A DNA stretch of 64,000 bases. It comes from Nonomuraea gerenzanensis (GTDB taxonomy: Bacteria > Actinomycetota > Actinomycetes > Streptosporangiales > Streptosporangiaceae). Under the pieces are notes generated by a model. It searched no databases. It saw nothing but the letters and a program-made list of their open reading frames with translations, and was not told where the DNA came from. This document shows, piece after piece, positions 47,836-56,881 of the stretch (position 1 is its first letter; each line of letters opens with the position of its first letter). Position numbers and translations under genes: made by a program. The DNA lies in NCBI RefSeq assembly GCF_020215645.1, contig NZ_CP084058.1:7998001-8062000 (forward strand). The letters are read 5' to 3'.

Positions 47836-49395
47836 GTGGCGGACCACACCCTCGACTACCTGGTGATCGGCGCCGGACCCGCGGGCCTGCAACTCGGCCA
47901 CTTCCTGCACCGGGCGGGCCGGAGCCACCTCATCCTGGAGGCAGGCTCCGGGCCGGGCCAGTTCTTCCGCACCTTCCCGCGCCATCGCACGCTCATCTCG
48001 ATCAACAAGAAGCACACCGGATGGCAGGACCCGGAGCTCAACCTCCGGATGGACTGGAACTCCCTGCTGTCCGACGAGCCCGGCCTGCTGTTCACCCGCT
48101 ACAGCGACCGCTACTTCCCGCACGCCGACGACATGGTGCGCTACCTGGGCGACTTCGCCGAGTCGTGCGGGCTGCCCATCGCCTACGGCTCCCGGGTGAT
48201 CCGGGTGGACCGGCCGGACGACTTCCGGGTGACGACGCAGGACGGCCGCACGTACCGGGCCCGCCGGGTCGTCGTCGCGACGGGCGTCACCCTGCCGAAC
48301 ATCCCGCCCATCCCGGGCATCGAGACGGCCGACCTGTACGGCACCGCCTCCACCGACCCGGCCGACTACCTGGGACAGCGGGTGCTGATCATCGGCAAGG
48401 GCAACTCGGCGTTCGAGACGGCCGACAACCTCGTCGAGACGGCGGCGGTCATCCACGTGGCGGGGCCGCACTCCGTCCGCATGGCCTGGCGCACCCACTA
48501 CGTCGGCCACCTGCGCGCGGTCAACAACAGCCTGCTCGACACCTACCAGCTCAAGTCGCAGAACGCGCTGCTCGACGGCGACATCAGGCGCATCGAGCGG
48601 CAGCCGGACGGCACGTTCCGGGTCACGGTGGCCTTCGCCCGGGTCAACGAGGTCACCAAGGACATCCCGTACGACCGGGTGATCGTCTGCACGGGCTTCC
48701 GCTTCGACTCCTCGATCTTCGCCGACGACTGCCGGCCGGAGACTGCGATCAACGGCAGGTTCCCGGCGCTCACGCCCGCGTACGAGTCGGTCAACGTCCC
48801 CGAGCTGTACTTCGCCGGCACCATCACCCAGTCGCGCGACTTCAAGCGCGGCACCAGCGGCTTCATCCACGGCTTCCGGTACGGCGTGCGCGCCCTGCAC
48901 CGGATCATGGAGGCCCGCCACCACGGCGTGCCCTGGCCGGCCAGGCGGCTGCCCGCCGATCCGGCGGCGCTCGCGGCGGCGGTCATCGAGCGGGTCAACC
49001 GCACCTCGGCCCTGTGGCAGCAGTTCGGCCTGCTGGCCGACGTGATCGTGCTGGACGGCGACGGCACCGCCCGCTACCTGGAGGAGCTGCCGCACGATCT
49101 GCAGGGCCCGCCGATCGGCGAGCGCGGCCACTTCGCGATCACCCTGGAGTACGGCCCCGGCCACGACCAGGTGGACCCGTTCGACATCGAGGTCGCCCGC
49201 ATCAGCCAGAGCGACTCAGCCCGCGCGCACGAGGGCCACTACCTGCACCCGGTCGTCCGGCACCACCTCCCGGGCCGCCCCGTCGCCGCCCACCACGTCA
49301 CGGAGAACCTGGAGAACGAGTGGGACTCCCCCGAGGTCCACGTCGAGCCGCTGCGGGCCTTCCTCGCCGCGCGGACGGCCCGCGTGCCCGCGTGA
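47836..49395 (+). CDS. FAD/NAD(P)-dependent oxidoreductase, FOXRED2/flavin-monooxygenase-like
   Basis: 519 residues from GTG 47836, with GGAGG 5 nt upstream; GTG 47821 is the alternative. The first Rossmann motif is VIGAGPAGLQLGHFL, the second IIGKGNSAFETADNL, and the third block VIVCTGFRFDSSIF. The long C-terminus (LEYGPGHDQVDPF, ENLENEWDSPEVHVEPLRAFL) recalls FOXRED2-type proteins rather than simple Baeyer-Villiger enzymes. Probable NADPH-dependent hydroxylase or oxidase acting with the ligase and P450 genes on either side. Substrate unknown. Confidence 0.85.
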   Translation: MADHTLDYLVIGAGPAGLQLGHFLHRAGRSHLILEAGSGPGQFFRTFPRHRTLISINKKHTGWQDPELNLRMDWNSLLSDEPGLLFTRYSDRYFPHADDMVRYLGDFAESCGLPIAYGSRVIRVDRPDDFRVTTQDGRTYRARRVVVATGVTLPNIPPIPGIETADLYGTASTDPADYLGQRVLIIGKGNSAFETADNLVETAAVIHVAGPHSVRMAWRTHYVGHLRAVNNSLLDTYQLKSQNALLDGDIRRIERQPDGTFRVTVAFARVNEVTKDIPYDRVIVCTGFRFDSSIFADDCRPETAINGRFPALTPAYESVNVPELYFAGTITQSRDFKRGTSGFIHGFRYGVRALHRIMEARHHGVPWPARRLPADPAALAAAVIERVNRTSALWQQFGLLADVIVLDGDGTARYLEELPHDLQGPPIGERGHFAITLEYGPGHDQVDPFDIEVARISQSDSARAHEGHYLHPVVRHHLPGRPVAAHHVTENLENEWDSPEVHVEPLRAFLAARTARVPA

Positions 49396-49408
49396 GGGAG
49401 GGACGGGC

Positions 49409-50791
49409 ATGCTGATCATCCTGCTCGCCGGGGCCGCCCTGCTGGCCGGGCTGGCGAGCCTGCCGTGGTGGCTGCCGGACCGGATCGTGGCGCTGCGCGT
49501 GCGCGTGTTCGAGCGGATCAACGGGGACGAGGGCATCCCGGTGCCCGGCGACCTCGTCGGCATCGAGCACTTCGAGCGCGTGTACGCGCACCCGGCGGCC
49601 GGCGGGCGCAGCAAGGGCGCGGCGTTGTCGGACGTGTTCTGGTACTGGCTCTCGCCCGGCCCCGAGATGCACCAGGAGCACCTGGAGGCGGGCGACGTCT
49701 ACGACGCCGTGGCCCGGGTGACGCGCCGTCTGCTCGCCGTGCGCCGCGCGGAGGCGGAGGAGCTGGCCCGGCGCTGCGCCGGCCGCGCGTTGCGGGACGT
49801 GCGCGGCCTGGTGCGGCTGCGGGACCTGATGATCCCGCTGTGGGCGGAGTTCTCCTACGAGCTGGTCTTCGCCGAGCCCTGCCCGCGCCGGGCGCGCGAC
49901 CTCATCACCGCCAACGCCGCCGACGTCGCCGCCTCCCTCAAGTGCACGCGCCTGCGGCACCTGGGGCGCCGCACCCGCCTGACCGCCTACCTCCTGCGCA
50001 ACCTGCACCGGGTGCGCCTGCCCCTCCCCGAGGGCCTGACGCCGCGGCAGCAGGCGTATTACCTGCACGGCGCCTTCTTCACCACCGCCGTCGTGCAGCT
50101 GTCGGAGGCCATGGCCCACCTGCTGCTGGTCCTGGCCCGGCACCCCGGCGTGCAGGAGCGGGTGCGCACGGGCGACGACCACTACCTCGACCAGGTGATC
50201 GCCGAGACGATGCGGCTGTATCCGCTCTTCGGCATCGCCCACCGCATCACCACCGGCGACATCGCGCTCGACGAGCACACCACGATCCCCGCCGGCTCGG
50301 TGCTCTGCTTCAACTACCCCGCCTTCCACCACGCCGGCTGCCCCGACCCGGACCGGTTCGACCCGGACCGGTTCGCGGGGCCCGGCGCGAAGCGGCTCAA
50401 CCACATCCCGTTCGGCGTCGCGGCCAACCGGCCGTGTCCCGCCTGGCGGCTGGCGCCCATCGTCATGCGGGTGGTGACGCGCGAGGTCCTGGGCCGTTAC
50501 GTGCTGGACTCCTCGGTCCCGCACACCCGGTCCATGCCGCATCGCGGGCCCTGCCTGCTCACCCCGCGCGGCGCTCCCCACAGGCCCGGCCCGGCGCTGG
50601 CGTACCTGCGCGTGCGCGACCGCTGGGAGGAGGTCTGGCGCGGCCTCGCGCAGCTCGTCCTCGGCACGTACATGGTCTGGGACGCGCGCAGGCTGCGGCT
50701 GTGCGAGCGCCATTTCACCTCTGACGGCTCTGACGGCCCCGATGGCTCGGAGGACAGGTATGCACGTCCTGGCTCACGTCACGGCTCCTGA
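49409..50791 (+). CDS. Membrane-anchored cytochrome P450 lacking the canonical I-helix acid-alcohol pair
   Basis: 460 residues. An N-terminal hydrophobic helix (LIILLAGAALLAGLASLPWW) is unusual for a bacterial P450. The ExxR pair is in AETMRLYPLF (about residue 266), and the heme loop PFGVAANRPCPAWR carries the thiolate Cys at about 343. The position of the usual AGxDT reads TAVVQL. Loss of the acid-alcohol pair is known in P450s that do not activate O2 normally, such as peroxygenases, hydratases or isomerases. Its last 32 bases overlap the antiporter gene. It follows the FAD enzyme by 13 bp. Confidence 0.85.
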   Translation: MLIILLAGAALLAGLASLPWWLPDRIVALRVRVFERINGDEGIPVPGDLVGIEHFERVYAHPAAGGRSKGAALSDVFWYWLSPGPEMHQEHLEAGDVYDAVARVTRRLLAVRRAEAEELARRCAGRALRDVRGLVRLRDLMIPLWAEFSYELVFAEPCPRRARDLITANAADVAASLKCTRLRHLGRRTRLTAYLLRNLHRVRLPLPEGLTPRQQAYYLHGAFFTTAVVQLSEAMAHLLLVLARHPGVQERVRTGDDHYLDQVIAETMRLYPLFGIAHRITTGDIALDEHTTIPAGSVLCFNYPAFHHAGCPDPDRFDPDRFAGPGAKRLNHIPFGVAANRPCPAWRLAPIVMRVVTREVLGRYVLDSSVPHTRSMPHRGPCLLTPRGAPHRPGPALAYLRVRDRWEEVWRGLAQLVLGTYMVWDARRLRLCERHFTSDGSDGPDGSEDRYARPGSRHGS

Positions 50792-52088
50792 CACGAATCT
50801 CGCGCTGGTGCTCAAGGTCCTGCCCGCCCTGGTCGTGCTGCTGATCGCGGCGGCGGTCTGCGGGCGGCTGGCCCAGTTGGTGATGCAGCCGCGCGTGCTC
50901 GGCGAGATGGTCGCCGGCGTGCTGCTCGGGCCGACGCTGTTCGGCTGGCTGTTCCCCGAGGCGCAGGCGGCGCTCTTCCCGCCCGAGGTGCGGCCCGTCC
51001 TGTACGTGCTGAGCACCATCGGCCTGACCCTCTACATGTTCCTCGTCGGCGCCGGCATCGAGCACGGCGGCCAGACACCCGGCGAGGTGCGCAGGGCGGG
51101 CGTGCTGGCCGCGTCGGGCATCCTCCCGTCGCTGGTGCTCGGCGCCGCCACCGGCCTGCTGCTGTACGACCTGCTGTCGCGGCCCGACGTGCCGCCGTTC
51201 CAGTTCGCCCTGTTCGTCGGGGGCGCGCTGTCGCTGACAGCCTTCCCCATGCTGGCCAGGATCCTGTACGAGCGGGGCCTGCAGAACACCCCCATCGGCC
51301 GGCTCACCCTCATGGCGGCCTCCATCGACGACGCGCTGGCCTGGTGCGTCCTGGCGCTCCTGTCGGCCATGCACCTCGGCACCGGCCCCGGCGGCGCGCT
51401 GCCCACGATCGCGCTGACCGCGGCGTTCGCCGTCGTGATGCTGAAGGTGGTGGCCCCGCTGCTGCGCCCGCTGGGCAGGTCCGTGGCGCGCACCGGCCGG
51501 TTAGGCCCGACCGCCATGTACGTCGTCATCCTCGTCCCGCTCGCCGCCGGCTGGGTGACGGACTGGATCGGCGTGTACTCGGTGTTCGGCGGCTTCTTCG
51601 CGGGCCTGGCGATGCCCCGGGACCCCGCGTTCCGCCAGGCGTTGCACAGCCGGATGATGGAGCTCGTCTCGACGCTGCTGCTGCCCACCTTCTTCACCTT
51701 CTCCGGGCTGAACACCCAGCTCGGCGGTATCGCGGGCGGCGCCATGCTGGGGGCGTTCGGGCTGATCCTGGTGGCCGGGTTCGTCGGGAAGTACTTCGGG
51801 TGCTCGCTGGCGATGCGGGGCATCGGGTTCGGCAGGCGGGAGTCGTACGCGGTGGGCGCCCTGATGAACGCCCGCGGCCTGATGATCCTCATCTTCATCA
51901 ACATCGGCCTGGCCCAGGGCATGATCACGCAGGAGCTGTTCGCCATGCTGGTGCTCGTGGCCGTGCTCACCACCGCCGGCGCCCTGCCCCTGTACAAGCT
52001 GGCCCTGCCCGACCGGCTGGAGGCCGGCGCCAAGTCGGCGCAGGATGCCGGGGCGGAGCCGGTCGAAGCCCCGTCCAGGGTCTCCTGA
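50760..52088 (+). CDS. Cation:proton antiporter, Kef/CPA2-like
   Basis: 442 residues from ATG 50760, with GGAGG 7 nt upstream (ATG 50742 also in frame). About 12 membrane helices; VLGEMVAGVLLGPTLFGWLFPEA and the ion-binding region SIDDALAWCVLALLSA are typical of the PF00999 exchanger family. It lacks the Kef NAD-binding RCK domain. It would exchange Na+ or K+ for protons. Joined to the P450 by overlap, it may supply export or pH control for that operon or simply be co-transcribed. Confidence 0.88.
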   Translation: MHVLAHVTAPDTNLALVLKVLPALVVLLIAAAVCGRLAQLVMQPRVLGEMVAGVLLGPTLFGWLFPEAQAALFPPEVRPVLYVLSTIGLTLYMFLVGAGIEHGGQTPGEVRRAGVLAASGILPSLVLGAATGLLLYDLLSRPDVPPFQFALFVGGALSLTAFPMLARILYERGLQNTPIGRLTLMAASIDDALAWCVLALLSAMHLGTGPGGALPTIALTAAFAVVMLKVVAPLLRPLGRSVARTGRLGPTAMYVVILVPLAAGWVTDWIGVYSVFGGFFAGLAMPRDPAFRQALHSRMMELVSTLLLPTFFTFSGLNTQLGGIAGGAMLGAFGLILVAGFVGKYFGCSLAMRGIGFGRRESYAVGALMNARGLMILIFINIGLAQGMITQELFAMLVLVAVLTTAGALPLYKLALPDRLEAGAKSAQDAGAEPVEAPSRVS

Positions 52089-52169
52089 CCGATCGTGTCC
52101 GGCCGTTTCTGGTGGGCCAATGCCCGAGTGGACCTGGAAAATCCGCGTATGCGGTGAAACCTTGGTCTG

Positions 52170-52859
52170 GTGGCTGGGACATCAGGCACGGCCGGCCCAC
52201 CCGCACGCCGGCTGTTGCTCGTCGAGGACGACCGCGAACTGGGGAACATGCTGGTCGGCCTGTTCACCGAGCAGGGTTACGCCGTCGATCTGGCGCCGGA
52301 GGGGCAGCGCGGGCTGCACCTGGCGCTGTCCCGCGACTACGACGTGCTCGTCGTCGACCGCGGCCTGCCCGCCCTCGACGGCATCGACCTGGTACGGCGG
52401 CTGCGCCGGCAGGCGGTCACCGCGCCGGTGCTGGTGCTCACCGCCTTCGGCTCGGTCGCCGACCGGGTGACCGGGCTGGACGCGGGCGCCGAGGACTACC
52501 TGGTCAAGCCGTTCGAGATCGACGAGCTGCTGGCCAGGGTGCGCGCCCTGCACCGCCGCAACCTCGACCTGGCCGGCCTGCTGCCGCTCGGCGCGGGCTG
52601 GCTGGACCCCGAGGCCCACCTGGTCCGCCTGCCGTCCGGGGAGCAGGTGACGCTGTCCGGCCAGGAGTGCAGGCTGCTCAGCGAGCTGGCGGCCAGGCCC
52701 CGGCAGGTGCACACCCGCAGGTCGCTGCGCCAGCGGGTCTTCGACGGGGCCAACAAGGAGTCGATCGTGGACACCTACGTGTACTACCTGCGCAACAAGC
52801 TCGGCTCCGGCGTCGTGTGCACCGTGCGAGGGGTGGGCTACCGCCTGGGTGCGTTGTGA
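52170..52859 (+). CDS. OmpR/PhoB-family response regulator
   Basis: 229 residues from GTG 52170. The receiver domain has the acidic pair VEDD, the phosphorylation site D63 (VVDRGLPALDG), T91 and K113 (LVKPFE). A winged-helix output domain follows (SGQECRLLSELAARPRQVHTRRSLRQRVF, DTYVYYLRNKLG). Its stop overlaps the histidine kinase start (GTGA). It sits right after the antiporter gene, whose expression it may control. Confidence 0.92.
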   Translation: MAGTSGTAGPPARRLLLVEDDRELGNMLVGLFTEQGYAVDLAPEGQRGLHLALSRDYDVLVVDRGLPALDGIDLVRRLRRQAVTAPVLVLTAFGSVADRVTGLDAGAEDYLVKPFEIDELLARVRALHRRNLDLAGLLPLGAGWLDPEAHLVRLPSGEQVTLSGQECRLLSELAARPRQVHTRRSLRQRVFDGANKESIVDTYVYYLRNKLGSGVVCTVRGVGYRLGAL

Positions 52860-54145
52860 GCCTCGCCCTGTTCGGCCGCCGCCCGGCCGGCGGGCCGCGG
52901 CTGCCCGACCCGGACCGGCGGCTGCTCGTGCGCGCCAGGCGGCGCATCACCGTGCAGGTGGCGGGCGCGATCTCCGTCGTGCTCGCGCTGGTCGGCGTGC
53001 TGGTGTGGTGCGCCATGGGGCACAGCCAGGGCACGGCTGCGGAGCGCGACCTGGCCGCCGCCGCCCAGCGCTCGCCGATCGCGTACCCGCCGCCCTGCGT
53101 GTGGCTGTACGAGCTGCGCGCCGACGGCACCGTGCGGGCCTCGCCCGGCGCGCCGGCGGCGCTGCCCGTGCGGGCGGCGCTCGCGGCCGGGTCCGCCGGC
53201 GCGGGGCCGCGCACGGAGCGGGTCAGCGTGGCCGGGCGCGACTACCTCATCCACACGCGCGAGCGCGGCGGCGCCGTCGTGCAGGCCGCGATGGACCTGC
53301 GTTACCAGGCCGCCGAGCAGCAGCGGCTGCTGCGCACGCTCATCGGCGCGGAGCTCGTGGGGCTGGTGGCCGCGCTGCTGGTCGGACAGGTCGTCTCGCG
53401 CCGCGCGATCACGCCGCTGGGCGAGGCCCTGGCCCGCCAGCGCCGCTTCGCCGCCGACGTCAGCCACGAGCTGCGCACGCCGCTGACCCGCCTGCACACC
53501 CGCGCCCAGCTCCTGTCGCGGCGGCTGCGCGGCGGCACCGACCCGATCCTGCTGATCGACGAGGTGGACCAGCTCGCGACCGGCACCAGGCAGCTCGGCG
53601 AGGTGGTCGAGGACCTGCTCAGGTCGGCCCAGTTCAAGCAGCTGCGCCGCCCCTTCGGCCCGGTGGACCTGGCCGTGCTGGCCGCCGAGCTGGCCGTGGC
53701 CGAGAACGCCAGGGCGGCGGCGCAGGGGGTGAGCATCGAGGTGCGCTGCGACGGGCCCGGCGACCACGTCGTGCGCGGGGTGGAGTCGGCGCTGCGGCGG
53801 GTGATCTCGGCCCTGCTCGACAACGCGCTCGGCCACACCGGCCCCGGCGGGCACATCTGGGTGACGCTGTCGTCCGGGCCTGGCACGATCGGCCTCACCG
53901 TCAGGGACGACGGCGCCGGGCTGGACCCGGAGGACGCCGAGCGGCTGTTCACCCGGTTCGAGGGCACCGGGTTCGGGCTGGGGCTGGCGCTGGTGCGGGA
54001 GGTGGTGGACGGCCACAACGGCACGATCACCGCCGACGGCCGCCCAGGTGGCGGCGCCGTGTTCACCGTACGGCTGCCCGCCGGCCCGCCCGCACCGATG
54101 GTGCAGCCGACCTATCAGAGGTATCAGCCGCCGCTACCGGGGTAG
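52856..54145 (+). CDS. Sensor histidine kinase
   Basis: 429 residues. Two membrane helices (about 31-53 and 161-180) enclose a 105-residue outside sensor part. The H-box DVSHELRTPL has the phospho-His at about H204; the N-box is ALLDNALGHT; G-boxes are DDGAGLDPED and GFGLGLALV. GTG 52856 overlaps the response regulator stop, the normal arrangement for an actinobacterial two-component pair. Signal unknown. Confidence 0.92.
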   Translation: MSLALFGRRPAGGPRLPDPDRRLLVRARRRITVQVAGAISVVLALVGVLVWCAMGHSQGTAAERDLAAAAQRSPIAYPPPCVWLYELRADGTVRASPGAPAALPVRAALAAGSAGAGPRTERVSVAGRDYLIHTRERGGAVVQAAMDLRYQAAEQQRLLRTLIGAELVGLVAALLVGQVVSRRAITPLGEALARQRRFAADVSHELRTPLTRLHTRAQLLSRRLRGGTDPILLIDEVDQLATGTRQLGEVVEDLLRSAQFKQLRRPFGPVDLAVLAAELAVAENARAAAQGVSIEVRCDGPGDHVVRGVESALRRVISALLDNALGHTGPGGHIWVTLSSGPGTIGLTVRDDGAGLDPEDAERLFTRFEGTGFGLGLALVREVVDGHNGTITADGRPGGGAVFTVRLPAGPPAPMVQPTYQRYQPPLPG

Positions 54146-54155
54146 CCAGGACCGA

Positions 54156-55709
54156 ATGCGAATCGAGGACTGGTTCCTCACCGGTGAGGAGCGCGGCAAC
54201 CCGGCGACCAAGCTGAAGCCGTGGTCGTGCGGGAACGACGTGCGCCCGCTGATCCACGGCTCCGCCTACTTCGCCGAGCTGAAGACCTGCCTGGAGCAGC
54301 TCGGCAAGGACGACCTGGTGCTGTTCGCGGACTGGCGGGGCGACCCCGACGAGCGCCTGACCCCGGACGGGCCCAGCGTCGGCGCGGCGATGGCCGCCGC
54401 GGCGGAACGCGGCGCGCTCGTCCGCGGCCTCATCTGGCGCTCCCACCTGGACCTGCTGCGGTTCAGCTCGGCCGAGAACCGCCACCTGGGCCAGGAGATC
54501 GAGGACACCGGCGGCCAGGCGCTGCTCGACACGCGTACCGCGGTGGGCGGCTCGCACCACCAGAAGTTCGTCATCCTGCGCCACGACCGCGACCCGGAGC
54601 GGGACGTGGCCTTCGTCGGCGGCATCGACCTGTGCCACAGCCGCCGCGACGACGCCTCCCACGAGGGCGACCCGCAGCGCGCCCCGATGCCCGGCGTGTA
54701 CGGGCCGCGCCCGCCCTGGCACGACGTGCAGGCCGCCATCCACGGGCCCGCCGTGGCGGAGGTGGAGCAGGTGTTCTGCGAGCGCTGGGAGGACCCGGCG
54801 CCGGAGACCCGCGACCCGGTGCGCCGCCTGCGCGACCACCTCGGCCGCCTCGACGACGCCCCGCCGCTGCCCCGGCCAGGGCCGCCCCCGCCGCCCGCGG
54901 GCCACCACTGCGTGCAGTTGCTGCGCACGTACCCGGCCCGCCGCGGCTACCCGTTCGCCCCGGACGGCGAACGCAGCATCGCCCACGCCTACCGCAAGGT
55001 GCTCGCCAGGACACGCTCGCTGATCTACCTGGAGGACCAGTACCTGTGGTCCACGGACGTGATCGAGCCGTTCGCCCGCGCCCTGGAGCGCGAGCCCGGC
55101 CTGCGCATGATCGTCATCGTGCCCCGCCACCCCGACCAGGACGGCTGGCTCGCCGGCCCCGCCAGCCTCATCGGCCGCGCCGACGCGCTGGAGCGGTTGC
55201 GGCGCGCCGGCGGGGACCGGGTCGGCATCTACGACGTGGAGAACCACCACGGCACGCCGGTGTACGTGCACGCGAAGGTGTGCGTGGTGGACGACGTGTG
55301 GGCCACCATCGGCTCGGACAACGTCAACCTGCGGTCGTGGACGTACGACTCGGAGCTGAGCTGCGCGGTGCTCGACGAGCAGGAGGACCCGCGCCCGCCG
55401 GCCGGGGCGCTGCGCTTCGCCAGGGACCTGCGGCTGACGCTGATGGCCGAGCATCTGGATCTGCCTGACGAGCGGGTGGATGAGCTGTGCGACCCGGTGG
55501 CCGCCTTCGACGCGTTCAAGCGGTCGGCTGAGGCGTTGGAGGCGTGGCACGAGTCCGGCGGTGAGGGGCCGCGGCCGTCGGGGCGGTTGCGTCCGCATCC
55601 GGAGCCGCGCCTTTCGCGGGCGCAGAAGCTGATGGCGCTGCCTCTGTACCGGTTCGCGGTGGACCCGGACGGCCGCCCGCCCGCCCTGCGCCGCTCGCGC
55701 GACTTCTGA
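54156..55709 (+). CDS. Phospholipase D-like protein with two HKD motifs
   Basis: 517 residues from ATG 54156. The first HKD-type motif is GGSHHQKFVIL (H135, K137); the second, VHAKVCVVDD at about H371/K373/D378, is canonical. GSDNVNLRSWTYDSELS also matches the family. Members hydrolyse or transfer phosphatidyl groups. No signal peptide is seen, so it would act on the inner membrane face or on a soluble phosphodiester. It lies 10 bp after the histidine kinase gene and may be part of the same transcript. Confidence 0.88.
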   Translation: MRIEDWFLTGEERGNPATKLKPWSCGNDVRPLIHGSAYFAELKTCLEQLGKDDLVLFADWRGDPDERLTPDGPSVGAAMAAAAERGALVRGLIWRSHLDLLRFSSAENRHLGQEIEDTGGQALLDTRTAVGGSHHQKFVILRHDRDPERDVAFVGGIDLCHSRRDDASHEGDPQRAPMPGVYGPRPPWHDVQAAIHGPAVAEVEQVFCERWEDPAPETRDPVRRLRDHLGRLDDAPPLPRPGPPPPPAGHHCVQLLRTYPARRGYPFAPDGERSIAHAYRKVLARTRSLIYLEDQYLWSTDVIEPFARALEREPGLRMIVIVPRHPDQDGWLAGPASLIGRADALERLRRAGGDRVGIYDVENHHGTPVYVHAKVCVVDDVWATIGSDNVNLRSWTYDSELSCAVLDEQEDPRPPAGALRFARDLRLTLMAEHLDLPDERVDELCDPVAAFDAFKRSAEALEAWHESGGEGPRPSGRLRPHPEPRLSRAQKLMALPLYRFAVDPDGRPPALRRSRDF

Positions 55710-55741
55710 AGCCCGGCGGGTCAGGACGACCGCCCCGCTCG

Positions 55742-56764
55742 CTACACGAGGCGACCGGTCCAGGACGCCGCCGCGGCCTTGTAGATCATGGCTGCCTGGG
55801 AGTCGAAGTACGCCGATACGCCGGTGTCGTAACGGTTGTCGGCATCGGTGTCGGACACGCTCATCGTGACGCCGTTGAGGTAGCCGAGCTGCTTGCTCGC
55901 TTCGTAGCGCAGCAGCCACGCGGAGCCGAGCGAGCCTTCACCGGTGAACGGGGAGTCGACGCCGACGAGCCATTCGGCGGACAGCTCGGGGGCCGCCACC
56001 CAGGACGCCGTCCCGGTGGACTGCTGGAGGTTGCGCCCGTTGTAGGGCAGGGTCCCGTCGGGGTGCGGGCCCGCCGGATAGCCGAGGAGCCTGAGCGAGG
56101 AGCCGGCCGGCTGGTTCCAGGCGAACCCCTGCCCGCCGGTGTTGTCGCCCAGCCGCCCGGTGTCGCTCAGCACGCCCGCGGAGTCGGCGGCGACGCCGTT
56201 GTAGACGGTCATGAACGCGTAGTCGCGCTCCAGGTCGTCGTAGAGGGAGAACTCGTCGTGGACGAAGGCGCTCTTGCCGACGTACAGCCCCTCGGGCGCC
56301 GCACCGTCGGCGTAGCCGGGCACGAACACCACGTGGCTCTGCGCGGCCGAGGCGCCCTCGATGTCGAGCACGCAGTGCCCGGCCGTGGCGACGAGGTTGC
56401 GGTACTGGCTCTGCAGGGCAGTGCCGGTGCACCAGTGCGGCTGCCCGTCGCCGCCGACGAAGAACACCTTGCCCACGGTCGCGGGATCCTCGCCGTCCGG
56501 GGGGATCAGCGGCGCGGTGCTGCCGGGCTTGCCGTCCGGGACGGGTGCGACGGGCAGGTCGGTCACGGAGACCGACGTCCGCACGGCGTACGGTGTGGCG
56601 TTCCTGAGGTTGGCGCCCCCGTCGGCGAGCCAGAACGCCGCGGTCTGCAGCCCGGCGGCGGCGGTGCCGGCCAGCGGGACCGAGGCCACCGCGGCCTGGG
56701 CCGGCGTGGCGGTGCTGCCCACCAGCACGATGCCGAGACCTAACGCGGCCAGTGTGCGCTTCAT
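55742..56764 (-). CDS. Secreted trypsin-fold protein, catalytic serine apparently replaced by leucine
   Basis: 340 residues from ATG 56764, with GGGGAG upstream. The signal peptide is residues 1-24 (ending TPAQA). His130 (ATAGHC) and Asp181 (ERDYAF) fit the S1 catalytic triad. Where related secreted peptidases read GSSGGPW, this protein reads GSLGSAW, so Leu279 stands at the serine position. The C-terminal region (GYLNGVTMSVSD) follows the family. Either the protein is a pseudo-protease acting as a binder, or another residue serves. The terminator hairpin of the upstream beta-helix gene precedes it. Confidence 0.82.
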   Translation of the reverse strand: MKRTLAALGLGIVLVGSTATPAQAAVASVPLAGTAAAGLQTAAFWLADGGANLRNATPYAVRTSVSVTDLPVAPVPDGKPGSTAPLIPPDGEDPATVGKVFFVGGDGQPHWCTGTALQSQYRNLVATAGHCVLDIEGASAAQSHVVFVPGYADGAAPEGLYVGKSAFVHDEFSLYDDLERDYAFMTVYNGVAADSAGVLSDTGRLGDNTGGQGFAWNQPAGSSLRLLGYPAGPHPDGTLPYNGRNLQQSTGTASWVAAPELSAEWLVGVDSPFTGEGSLGSAWLLRYEASKQLGYLNGVTMSVSDTDADNRYDTGVSAYFDSQAAMIYKAAAASWTGRLV

Positions 56765-56838
56765 GTCGGATCTCCCCGTTCGATTCATGGGGCGCCTCAT
56801 GGGCGGCCCCGGCGGACGAACGATCAAGATCCTATGCA

Positions 56839-56861
56839 GGGGTGGCCGGGAAGGCCACCCC
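56839..56861. terminator. Hairpin terminator downstream of the secreted beta-helix gene
   Basis: ggggtggcc, loop gggaa, ggccacccc: a perfect 9-bp stem between two minus-strand genes, 20 bp past the beta-helix stop codon. Confidence 0.7.
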
Positions 56862-56881
56862 TTATCGAGCATGAGTTCTAA

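Noticed and set aside
46265..55709. Classical PKS/NRPS biosynthetic cluster
   Set aside because: No ketosynthase, condensation or carrier domains occur; only a small tailoring-type operon is present.
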